In this document: positions 1-5,665 of the stretch, piece after piece | How the letters are laid out: every line of letters begins with the position of its first letter | Position numbering within the stretch: position 1 is the stretch's first letter | Assembly (NCBI GenBank): GCA_029253325.1 | Contig: JAQWZS010000084.1 | Span: 1 to 6,469, forward strand | Length of the DNA stretch: 6,469 nt | Source: Bacteroidia bacterium | GTDB taxonomy: Bacteria > Bacteroidota > Bacteroidia > NS11-12g > UBA9320 | Reading direction: 5' to 3' | The notes under the pieces: generated by a model | What the model was told of the DNA's origin: nothing | What the model saw: the letters and a program-made list of their open reading frames with translations, nothing else | The model's database searches: none | Translations under genes and position numbers: made by a program

Positions 1-1331
1 GTATAGGTAACCTAGAACTAACAGCAGGGTCTTTTTACGACCAATTTGGTTCAGGTGCTGTTTTTAGAGCTTTTGAAAACAGACTGATTGGAATCGACTA
101 TGCCATAGAAGGAGTTAAGGCAAAGTATGATTTTGGAAATAATTTTTACATTAAAGCTTTTACGGGAAAGCAAAAAGGAGCTCAATCCAATCGCTTTGAA
201 ACGTTTCCCCAAATAATTAAAGGAATAAATTCTGAGAAAGGAATCAGTTTTAATGACGGCAGCATTTTAAATATTGGAGCTTCAGCTGTGAATAGAACGT
301 TGGATGAAAACACTGTGAGCTCTTTAGTGACAGAAATCAACGGATTGCCACTTGAAGAGCGTTTTTTCCCAAAATATAACGTATATGCACTTAATGGCTA
401 TTTTAATGCAAGCATCAAAGACTTTGGGTTTAATGGCGAATACAACTATAAGACCTCGGAATCAATAAGAGATAATTTAGGCAATCTATACAATAGCGAT
501 GGCTCTTTAATTATAGGCGGCATGAGCTATTCAAAAAGAAAAATCGGCTCTAATAAAAAACAAGCAATCGGGGTTAATTTCCAGTATCGTAGAATTGAGA
601 ATTTCCCACTTAGAGTTTCTCCTTACTCAAATTTATTGAATGGAATCATTTCTTATCAGCCCTCCATGACAAGACAGGCCAGTTACAGAATGCTTGCTAG
701 ATACCAAGCACCAGCCCAAGCAGTTGGCGAACAAGCATATCAAGGGGAATTGATTTATTCATTAAATAAAAACACAAACGTATCGTTGAATTATTCAGAT
801 ATCAGAGATTTAAGCGGGTTACAACTTTTTAACGAGCAATTTTTTCAGGTTGAACATAAGTTTAATCGAATGTGGAAAGGAAAATTAGGTCTTCAAATGG
901 TTACTTATAATCAATCAATTTATGAGGGGAAAGATCCTAAAAAAATTGATAATGTTAAAACATTCACCCCTTTCGGAGAGGTTACTTATAAAATAAATCG
1001 CAAGAATAGCTTAAGGTTGGAGTCACAAATGCTCAATACCGAACAAGACTTAGGAAGCTTTTATCACGGAATTTTGGAGTGGAACAACTCTCCTAAATAT
1101 ACTATTGCAATTAGCAATATGATTAATACTAACCCTGTAAGGATTGTTAACCCGACGCTCGCAAATCAGGTTCTTTATTATCCGGGTGTATTCGTAAAAT
1201 ACAATGTTAAAACAACATCATTCACAGCAGCTTATGTTAAGCAAGTTGAGGGCATTAATTGTACGGGAGGAATATGTCGTTTAGAGCCAGCCTTTAGTGG
1301 CTTGAGATTTACGTTGTCTACTCAATTTTAG
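1..1331 (+). CDS. DUF6029 family outer-membrane protein, 5'-truncated
   Basis: The reading frame is open from base 3 to the TAG at 1329-1331, so 442 residues are visible and the N-terminus, with any signal peptide, lies off the left edge. The GTG at 288 is internal and not the start. I recognise the Bacteroidota DUF6029 family from the FYDQFGSGAVFRAFENR stretch near the left edge and, further on, YNVYALNGYFNASI, RIENFPLRVSP and TRQASYRMLARYQ. The sequence alternates short polar and hydrophobic/aromatic strands, is rich in Tyr, Asn and Phe, and ends in Phe (LSTQF), as outer-membrane beta-barrels do. The family has no established biochemical role that I know of; surface or outer-membrane location is inferred from composition. 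It ends 4 bp from the stop of the convergent SPOR gene, with no terminator between them. Its upstream neighbours are not visible. Confidence 0.82.
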   Translation, partial: IGNLELTAGSFYDQFGSGAVFRAFENRLIGIDYAIEGVKAKYDFGNNFYIKAFTGKQKGAQSNRFETFPQIIKGINSEKGISFNDGSILNIGASAVNRTLDENTVSSLVTEINGLPLEERFFPKYNVYALNGYFNASIKDFGFNGEYNYKTSESIRDNLGNLYNSDGSLIIGGMSYSKRKIGSNKKQAIGVNFQYRRIENFPLRVSPYSNLLNGIISYQPSMTRQASYRMLARYQAPAQAVGEQAYQGELIYSLNKNTNVSLNYSDIRDLSGLQLFNEQFFQVEHKFNRMWKGKLGLQMVTYNQSIYEGKDPKKIDNVKTFTPFGEVTYKINRKNSLRLESQMLNTEQDLGSFYHGILEWNNSPKYTIAISNMINTNPVRIVNPTLANQVLYYPGVFVKYNVKTTSFTAAYVKQVEGINCTGGICRLEPAFSGLRFTLSTQF

Positions 1332-1335
1332 TAGT

Positions 1336-1830
1336 TTATTGCTTTAATACATATGGTACTTCTCCAAATGTTTTTTTGTGTTGATTTTTTACAGCAATAG
1401 CGTCTTGTTCGCTCAATGATGAGGCAATGATTACCCGATGAAGACTACCAATTTTTTTAATGATTCCATTAAGACCTTTTCTCTCAACTCTTTTGAGCAT
1501 TTTTTGGGCATTTGTTAGTTTATCAAAACTACCAACTAAAACAAGGTAAGGTTTATTAGTGCTAATTTCTTCTTTTTCAATTTTAGTAGGATTTCCCTCT
1601 TTTTCCAGCTGTTCTAAAACACGAACAGTTGAGTCAATTTTCTTTTTTTCTGGTTCTTTTTTGTCGACTATTGCTAAAGTGTCAATACTAGTAATATTTT
1701 TTTCGGATTTTGTTTTTGCTGAATCGTAAAGATCGTGCAATTCAAAGTTGGCGGGTTTAAAGAAAACAAACCAAACGAAAAAACTCAGAGAGATGAGATA
1801 TAATAACCACTGAAATATTTTAAGAATCAA
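1336..1830 (-). CDS. Membrane-anchored SPOR domain protein
   Basis: The protein has 164 residues. Residues about 4-24 form one hydrophobic segment (WLLYLISLSFFVWFVFF). Residues 27-92 are a charged, low-complexity linker rich in Lys and Glu. Residues 94-163 read as a SPOR domain: PYLVLVGSFDKLTNAQKML, then an RVIIASS strand, then an EQDAIAVKNQHKKTFGEVPYVL helix and final strand. SPOR domains bind denuded peptidoglycan glycan strands, often at the septum, so a role in the cell wall or division is inferred from the family. With a short cytoplasmic N-terminus the SPOR domain would sit in the periplasm. The only canonical start before residue 111 is the TTG at 1828-1830. The frame stays open upstream to the superoxide dismutase stop but contains no ATG, GTG or other TTG there. 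No Shine-Dalgarno is seen. The gene sits downstream of a terminator hairpin on the same strand, so expression depends on readthrough or on a weak local promoter. Confidence 0.8.
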   Translation of the reverse strand: MILKIFQWLLYLISLSFFVWFVFFKPANFELHDLYDSAKTKSEKNITSIDTLAIVDKKEPEKKKIDSTVRVLEQLEKEGNPTKIEKEEISTNKPYLVLVGSFDKLTNAQKMLKRVERKGLNGIIKKIGSLHRVIIASSLSEQDAIAVKNQHKKTFGEVPYVLKQ

Positions 1831-1843
1831 GAAGTAAGAATTA

Positions 1844-1851
1844 AAAAGGTA
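1844..1851 (-). promoter_or_regulatory. Weak -7-like element before the SPOR gene
   Basis: On the minus strand the sequence TACCTTTT matches the Bacteroidota -7 consensus TAnnTTTG at all fixed positions but the last. It ends 13 bases before the TTG start at 1830. The only nearby TTG triplet upstream (1865-1867) is 13 bases away, which is too short for a normal -33 box. It also overlaps the T-rich tail of the terminator, so the match may simply reflect that tail. Confidence 0.25.
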
Positions 1852-1853
1852 TA

Positions 1854-1882
1854 AAAGAGACCTCCAACGCGGAAGCCTCTTT
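1854..1882 (-). terminator. Intrinsic terminator after superoxide dismutase
   Basis: Read on the minus strand, AAAGAGGCTTCC (1882-1871) pairs with GGAGGTCTCTTT (1865-1854) across a five-base GCGTT loop. This gives a 12-bp stem with two G-T wobbles. The 3' arm ends in T's and is followed by TATACCTTTTT, a usable U-tract. The hairpin starts 8 bases after the superoxide dismutase stop and lies before the SPOR gene, so it should end most superoxide dismutase transcripts there. Pairing was done by eye and no folding energy was computed. Confidence 0.72.
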
Positions 1883-1890
1883 AGAAAGTT

Positions 1891-2496
1891 TTATTTGGAT
1901 GTAGCATATCTAGAGGCAACTTCATCCCAATTGATTACGTTAAAAAACGCAGAAACATAATCGGGTCGTCTATTTTGATAGTTTAGGTAGTAAGCATGCT
2001 CCCAAACATCAATACCAAGAATTGGAACCCCTCCGCATCCAATAGAAGGCATTAAAGGGTTGTCTTGATTTGCTAAAGAGCAAACGCCTAGTTTACCATT
2101 AGTCGAACATAACCAAGCCCAACCACTACCAAATTGTGTAGCTGCTGCTTTGCTAAATTGATCTTGGAAAGATTCGAAGCTTCCAAAGGCTTCATTAATA
2201 GCACCGGCAAGTTCACCGGTTGGTAAACCACCACCATTGGGTGATATAACGCTCCAAAAAAGAGAATGGTTGTAAAAACCGCCACCATTATTTCTTACGG
2301 CAGCATTATTCATGTCTAAACTTTTAAGGACCTCTTCTATACTTTTTCCCTCATTATCAGTGCCAGCAATGGCCGCATTCAACTTATTGGTATATCCAGC
2401 ATGGTGTTTTCCGTGGTGTATCTCCATTGTTCTGGCATCTATATGAGGCTCAAGTGCATCATATGCGTATGGTAATTGTGGTAATTCAAATGACAT
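1891..2496 (-). CDS. sodA: Superoxide dismutase, Mn-type of the Fe/Mn family
   Basis: The 201-residue protein has the usual full length for the family and converts superoxide to oxygen and hydrogen peroxide in the cytoplasm; there is no signal peptide. The N-terminal helical domain carries HHGKHHAGY with His27 as ligand, His31 and Tyr35. His77 in NHSLFW is the second ligand, and DVWEHAYY supplies Asp163 and His167. Gly73, four residues before the His77 ligand, and Gln144 in NQDNP are the residues typical of manganese enzymes rather than iron enzymes. This supports a Mn or cambialistic enzyme but does not prove the metal. Three cysteines (130, 139, 154), including IGCGGVPIL just before the DVWEH motif, are less usual. 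The ATG at 2496 gives the standard FELPQLPYAYDALEPHID start. It is transcribed divergently from the nitroreductase and has its own terminator. Confidence 0.96.
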   Translation of the reverse strand: MSFELPQLPYAYDALEPHIDARTMEIHHGKHHAGYTNKLNAAIAGTDNEGKSIEEVLKSLDMNNAAVRNNGGGFYNHSLFWSVISPNGGGLPTGELAGAINEAFGSFESFQDQFSKAAATQFGSGWAWLCSTNGKLGVCSLANQDNPLMPSIGCGGVPILGIDVWEHAYYLNYQNRRPDYVSAFFNVINWDEVASRYATSK

Positions 2497-2519
2497 ATTT
2501 TTATATAAATTTATAATTA

Positions 2520-2527
2520 CAAATGTA
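2520..2527 (-). promoter_or_regulatory. -7 promoter element for superoxide dismutase
   Basis: The minus-strand sequence TACATTTG is an exact match to the Bacteroidota -7 consensus TAnnTTTG. Transcription would begin near 2515, giving an A/T-rich leader of about 20 bases without a Shine-Dalgarno. No TTG is present at the usual 17-20 base spacing upstream, so the -33 element is weak or absent, which would fit dependence on an activator. Confidence 0.55.
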
Positions 2528-2536
2528 TAGGTCCGT

Positions 2537-2544
2537 TTTCGAAA
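2537..2544. promoter_or_regulatory. TTTCGAAA palindrome, possible operator
   Basis: A perfect 8-bp palindrome lies in the 20-bp gap between the two outward-facing -7 elements. Its centre (2540.5) is about 3 bp from the midpoint between those elements. A dimeric regulator bound here would touch both -33 regions. The match is short, and such palindromes arise by chance in AT-rich DNA, so operator function is speculative. Confidence 0.25.
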
Positions 2545-2547
2545 TAT

Positions 2548-2555
2548 TAAATTTG
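2548..2555 (+). promoter_or_regulatory. -7 promoter element for nitroreductase
   Basis: TAAATTTG matches TAnnTTTG exactly and would start transcription near 2560, about 18 bases before the ATG. No TTG sits at the normal -33 position, which here overlaps the -7 element of the divergent superoxide dismutase promoter. A partial Shine-Dalgarno, AAGGG at 2566-2570, lies seven bases before the ATG. Confidence 0.5.
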
Positions 2556-2577
2556 TTTAATAAATAAGGGTATAAAA

Positions 2578-3156
2578 ATGATCTATAGCAACTTAGAAGA
2601 GATAATAAAATTAAGAAGGTCAGTTTATCCGGTTAGTTTTTCGGGAAGTCCTGTACCTAAATCTACTATAGAAAAAATGCTTGAATTGGCTAATTGGGCT
2701 CCAACTCATTTAAGAACTGAGCCTTGGCGATTCAAAGTCTTTGGTAAAATAGCAATGGTTTCGTTATTAGACCAGTGCAAAAGCTTGTATGTGAAAAATA
2801 TTTCAGCTCAGAAATTTAACAACACCAAGTTAGATAGGTTTGAAAAACATAAAAGCTTGGTCAGTCATATAGTTGCAATTGTAGTCAAAAGAAGCGGGAA
2901 GGTACCAGAATTTGAAGAGATGGCAGCTACAGCAATGGCCGTCCAAAACATGTGGCTTTATCTTTCAAATACTAATAGATATGGAGGATACTGGAGTACA
3001 CCACAATATTTAATGAATGAAGACTTTGATAATTACTTAAACCTAAATAAGGATGAAAAATTTCTAGGTTTGTTTTATGTTGGAGAGTTAAAAGAGAATT
3101 TTAAGTTACCAAAAGGTAACAGATCAAATTGGCGTGAAAAAGTAAAATTTATTTAG
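2578..3156 (+). CDS. Nitroreductase family protein, YdjA-like
   Basis: The 192-residue protein is a short, single-domain FMN-dependent oxidoreductase of the nitroreductase superfamily. Arg13-Arg14-Ser15 (RRSVYP) is the classic N-terminal FMN-phosphate motif. WAPTHLRTEPWRFKVF (residues 40-55) is the family's second signature. MAATAMAVQNMWLYL (115-129) is the core dimer helix, GGYWSTP (136-142) is the loop near the flavin, and LGLFYVGE (163-170) is the last core strand. Length and motifs resemble the YdjA/TdsD-like branch common in Bacteroidota. The physiological substrate is unknown; NAD(P)H-dependent reduction of quinones or nitro compounds is known only for the wider superfamily. The ATG at 2578 follows AAGGG by seven bases. 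It is head to head with superoxide dismutase and 57 bp upstream of cysS. A shared redox-stress role with the dismutase is inferred from position only. Confidence 0.9.
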   Translation: MIYSNLEEIIKLRRSVYPVSFSGSPVPKSTIEKMLELANWAPTHLRTEPWRFKVFGKIAMVSLLDQCKSLYVKNISAQKFNNTKLDRFEKHKSLVSHIVAIVVKRSGKVPEFEEMAATAMAVQNMWLYLSNTNRYGGYWSTPQYLMNEDFDNYLNLNKDEKFLGLFYVGELKENFKLPKGNRSNWREKVKFI

Positions 3157-3201
3157 ATCTCGTAAAATCTATCTACATACACTTTATAACCTTAACCCTT
3201 C

Positions 3202-3209
3202 TATATTTG
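3202..3209 (+). promoter_or_regulatory. -7 promoter element immediately before cysS
   Basis: TATATTTG matches TAnnTTTG exactly and ends only four bases before the cysS ATG at 3214. With normal spacing to the start of transcription, the mRNA would begin at or within a base or two of the ATG. No TTG is found at the -33 position. Transcription from the nitroreductase promoter may also reach cysS, as no terminator is visible in the 57-bp gap. Confidence 0.4.
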
Positions 3210-3213
3210 TGCT

Positions 3214-4689
3214 ATGCCTTCAAGCCTGCATTTGCATAACACACTGACACATAAAAGTGAGAAGTTTGAGCCACTGAACCCTCCATTCGTTGGCATGTAT
3301 TTGTGTGGCCCTACAGTTTATGGCGACCCACACTTAGGTCATGGTAGAGGTGCCTTAACCATGGACATTTTATTTCGATATCTCAATCACTTGGACTATC
3401 AGGTAAGGTATGTTCGTAATGTTACAGATGTTGGTCATCTGCTTAACGATGCTGATGAAGGAGAGGATAAAATTGGTAAAAAGGCTAAGCTAGAAAACAT
3501 AGAACCCATGGAGGTTGTTCAGCGATATACAAATTCGTATCACGATGCTTTGAAAAGTCTAAACATCATTCCTCCAAGTATTGAGCCAAGAGCAAGTGGT
3601 CATATTATTGAGCAAATTGAAATGATTCAAGAAATTATGAATAATGGGTTTGCCTATGAGAAAAACGGTTCAGTGTATTTTGATGTGATTAAATATGCTG
3701 AAACGCATGATTATGGTGAATTAAGTGGCCGAAAAATCGAAGACCTAATTGCCGGAGCTGGAGAGAACCGAAGATCCCTTGAAGGACAAAGTGAAAAGAA
3801 AAACTCGAACGATTTTGCTTTATGGAAAAAAGCTTCTCCTGAACACATTATGAAATGGAATAGCCCATGGAGTAAAGGTTTTCCTGGTTGGCACATCGAG
3901 TGTAGTGCAATGAGTGAAAAATATTTGGGCAAGGAATTTGATATACATGCTGGCGGAATGGATCTTTTGTTCCCTCATCATGAAAGCGAAATAGCCCAGA
4001 GCAAAGCGTGTAACCACACTAATCCTGCCAAATATTGGCTTCACAATAACATGATTACGGTTAATGGTCAGAAAATGGCAAAAAGCCTAGATAACGGAAT
4101 ACTTATAAAAGAATTATTTAGCGGGAACCACAGATTATTAGATCAAGCATATTCTCCAATGACGTTAAGATTTTTTCTTTTACAGGCTCATTATAGAAGT
4201 ACGTTAGATTTTAGTAACGAAGCACTTAAGGCCGCAGAAAAAGGTTTTCAACGTTTGATGAGTGGTGTGAAAAATTTAGAGGGAATATCTCCTTCGCCAA
4301 ATAGTGAAATTAATATAAATGATTGGTGTGAAAAATTATACGCCCAGCTTAATGACGATCTGTCAACACCCCAAGTGATAGCAACCCTATTTGAGGCAGT
4401 AAAATGGTTTAATGAACTTAATTCAAATCGATTAAAAATCTCAAAAGAGGATTTAGAAACTCTTGAAAAAACCTTTAAACTTTTTGTTTTTGAAATTCTG
4501 GGATTCGTATCAGAAAAAAACAATCATGATCAAATTTTAGATGGCATAATGAGTCTTGTCTTTGATATCCGAAACAGTGCAAAGCAAAATAAAGATTGGG
4601 ACACCGCAGACAAAATAAGAAACCAGTTAAAAGATTTGGGTATAGAAATAATGGATGGAAAAGACGGAAGCAGTTTTAAAATTGACTAA
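3214..4689 (+). CDS. cysS: Cysteinyl-tRNA synthetase
   Basis: The 491-residue class Ia synthetase charges tRNA-Cys with cysteine in the cytoplasm. The N-terminal catalytic fold shows GMYLCGPTVYGDPHLGHGRG, with the zinc ligand Cys31 and the HIGH-type motif His40-Leu-Gly-His43. The other zinc ligands fall at the expected spacings: Cys230 in GWHIECSAMS, and His255 and Glu259 in FPHHESEIAQS. The second ATP signature is KMAKS at 287-291, a variant of KMSKS. LRFFLLQAHYRSTLDFS marks entry into the helical anticodon-binding (DALR) region, and the C-terminus has the usual RNQLKDLGIEIMDGKDG ending. Length is normal and no key residue is missing. The ATG at 3214 gives the expected short lead before the HNTLT strand. 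No T-box or other leader fits the 57-bp upstream gap. The gene ends one base before the ATG of the glutaminyl-cyclase-like lipoprotein, suggesting translational coupling. Confidence 0.97.
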   Translation: MPSSLHLHNTLTHKSEKFEPLNPPFVGMYLCGPTVYGDPHLGHGRGALTMDILFRYLNHLDYQVRYVRNVTDVGHLLNDADEGEDKIGKKAKLENIEPMEVVQRYTNSYHDALKSLNIIPPSIEPRASGHIIEQIEMIQEIMNNGFAYEKNGSVYFDVIKYAETHDYGELSGRKIEDLIAGAGENRRSLEGQSEKKNSNDFALWKKASPEHIMKWNSPWSKGFPGWHIECSAMSEKYLGKEFDIHAGGMDLLFPHHESEIAQSKACNHTNPAKYWLHNNMITVNGQKMAKSLDNGILIKELFSGNHRLLDQAYSPMTLRFFLLQAHYRSTLDFSNEALKAAEKGFQRLMSGVKNLEGISPSPNSEININDWCEKLYAQLNDDLSTPQVIATLFEAVKWFNELNSNRLKISKEDLETLEKTFKLFVFEILGFVSEKNNHDQILDGIMSLVFDIRNSAKQNKDWDTADKIRNQLKDLGIEIMDGKDGSSFKID

Positions 4690-4690
4690 A

Positions 4691-5662
4691 ATGAAAAAAT
4701 TAACATCTGTTGTTACTCTTTCTTTTTTAATCGCGTTGTTTTTTTGGAGCTGTGAAAGCAATGACAATAAATCAAAAACGAATAAAGTATACAAACCAAA
4801 GGTAAGCGTTCAGTTTAATCAGGATAGTGCTTACCGATATATTCAAGAGCAGGTAGATTTTGGTCCGCGTGTTCCTGGTAGCATTGCCCATGGTACAACA
4901 GCCACTTACTTACAAGATAAATTAACAGAATTTTGCGATACAGCTTTTACTCAGTACGGCTCGGTAAAAAATCATTTAAACCAAAAAATTGACATTAAAA
5001 ACATTATAGGAAGCTTTAACCTGTCTCAGAAAAAAAGAATATTGCTTTGTGCCCATTGGGATACAAGACCTATGGCTGATCAGGATTCGGAACGACCTAA
5101 TCAACCATCAGACGGAGCAAATGACGGAGCAAGTGGTGTGGGGGTGCTCATAGAAATAGCTCGTCAGTTACAGCTACAAAGACCAGATGCTGGGGTTGAT
5201 ATTATATTTTTTGACGCAGAGGATATGGGCGATTCACAAGGAGCACCTAACACATGGTGTTTAGGATCTCAATTTTGGTCAAGGTCTCCTCACAAAAAAA
5301 AATATGTTGCTCGATTTGGAATACTCTTAGACATGGTTGGACCTAAAGATGCTGTTTTTGCAATAGAGGGTAATTCATGGCTGTACGCTCAACCGTATGT
5401 AAAAAAAGTTTGGAATACAGCTCAAAAACTGGGTCATGGACAAAACTTTGTTAACTATCAAGGAGGACAACTGGTGGACGATCATTTATTTATCAATCAA
5501 ATCATTGGAATCCCTACTTTGGATATCATTCATTATGAAATTCGCCAAAATACAGGTTTTGGAGAATTTTGGCACACTCACAAAGACAATATGGAATCGA
5601 TTAATCGAGAATCGTTAAAAGCCGTAGGTGAAACAGTTTTTAAAGTAGTTATGGACTTGTGA
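4691..5662 (+). CDS. M28-family glutaminyl-peptide cyclotransferase-like lipoprotein
   Basis: Starting at ATG 4691 the protein has 323 residues and a clean lipoprotein signal: MKKL, a hydrophobic stretch, then Cys21 (FFWSC), followed by a Ser/Asp/Asn/Lys linker. An in-frame ATG at 4655, inside cysS, would put 12 charged residues before this signal and is rejected. The body is the M28 alpha/beta fold: DFGPRVPGS (56-64), LCAHWDTRP with His122 and Asp124, DGANDGASGVGVLIEIAR with Asp145, FFDAED with Glu177-Asp178, LLDMVG with Asp214, VDDH (262-265), and FWHTHKDN with Trp294-His295. This set resembles type II glutaminyl cyclases: proposed single-zinc ligands Asp145, Asp178 and His295, with Glu177, Asp214 and Asp263/264 as the acid network. 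The reaction is formation of N-terminal pyroglutamate on exported proteins. An aminopeptidase is the alternative. It begins one base after the cysS stop. Confidence 0.83.
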   Translation: MKKLTSVVTLSFLIALFFWSCESNDNKSKTNKVYKPKVSVQFNQDSAYRYIQEQVDFGPRVPGSIAHGTTATYLQDKLTEFCDTAFTQYGSVKNHLNQKIDIKNIIGSFNLSQKKRILLCAHWDTRPMADQDSERPNQPSDGANDGASGVGVLIEIARQLQLQRPDAGVDIIFFDAEDMGDSQGAPNTWCLGSQFWSRSPHKKKYVARFGILLDMVGPKDAVFAIEGNSWLYAQPYVKKVWNTAQKLGHGQNFVNYQGGQLVDDHLFINQIIGIPTLDIIHYEIRQNTGFGEFWHTHKDNMESINRESLKAVGETVFKVVMDL

Positions 5663-5665
5663 CAT

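Noticed and set aside
288..290. GTG as the start of the DUF6029 gene
   Set aside because: The frame is open and family-like from the left edge (FYDQFGSG motif upstream of 288), so this Val is internal.
2088..2288. Small ORF on the minus strand in a second frame of the dismutase gene
   Set aside because: It overlaps a fully conserved gene and its protein shows no recognisable motif; a frame shadow.
3157..3213. T-box, riboswitch or attenuator before cysS
   Set aside because: The gap is 57 bp, has no convincing stem or T-box-like element, and is too short for one.
3711..4523. Minus-strand ORFs of 73-91 codons opposite cysS
   Set aside because: They lie antisense to conserved catalytic and zinc-site coding sequence and have no recognisable domains.
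5436..5618. 60-codon plus-strand ORF within the cyclase gene
   Set aside because: Out-of-frame shadow of the conserved VDDH to WHT region.
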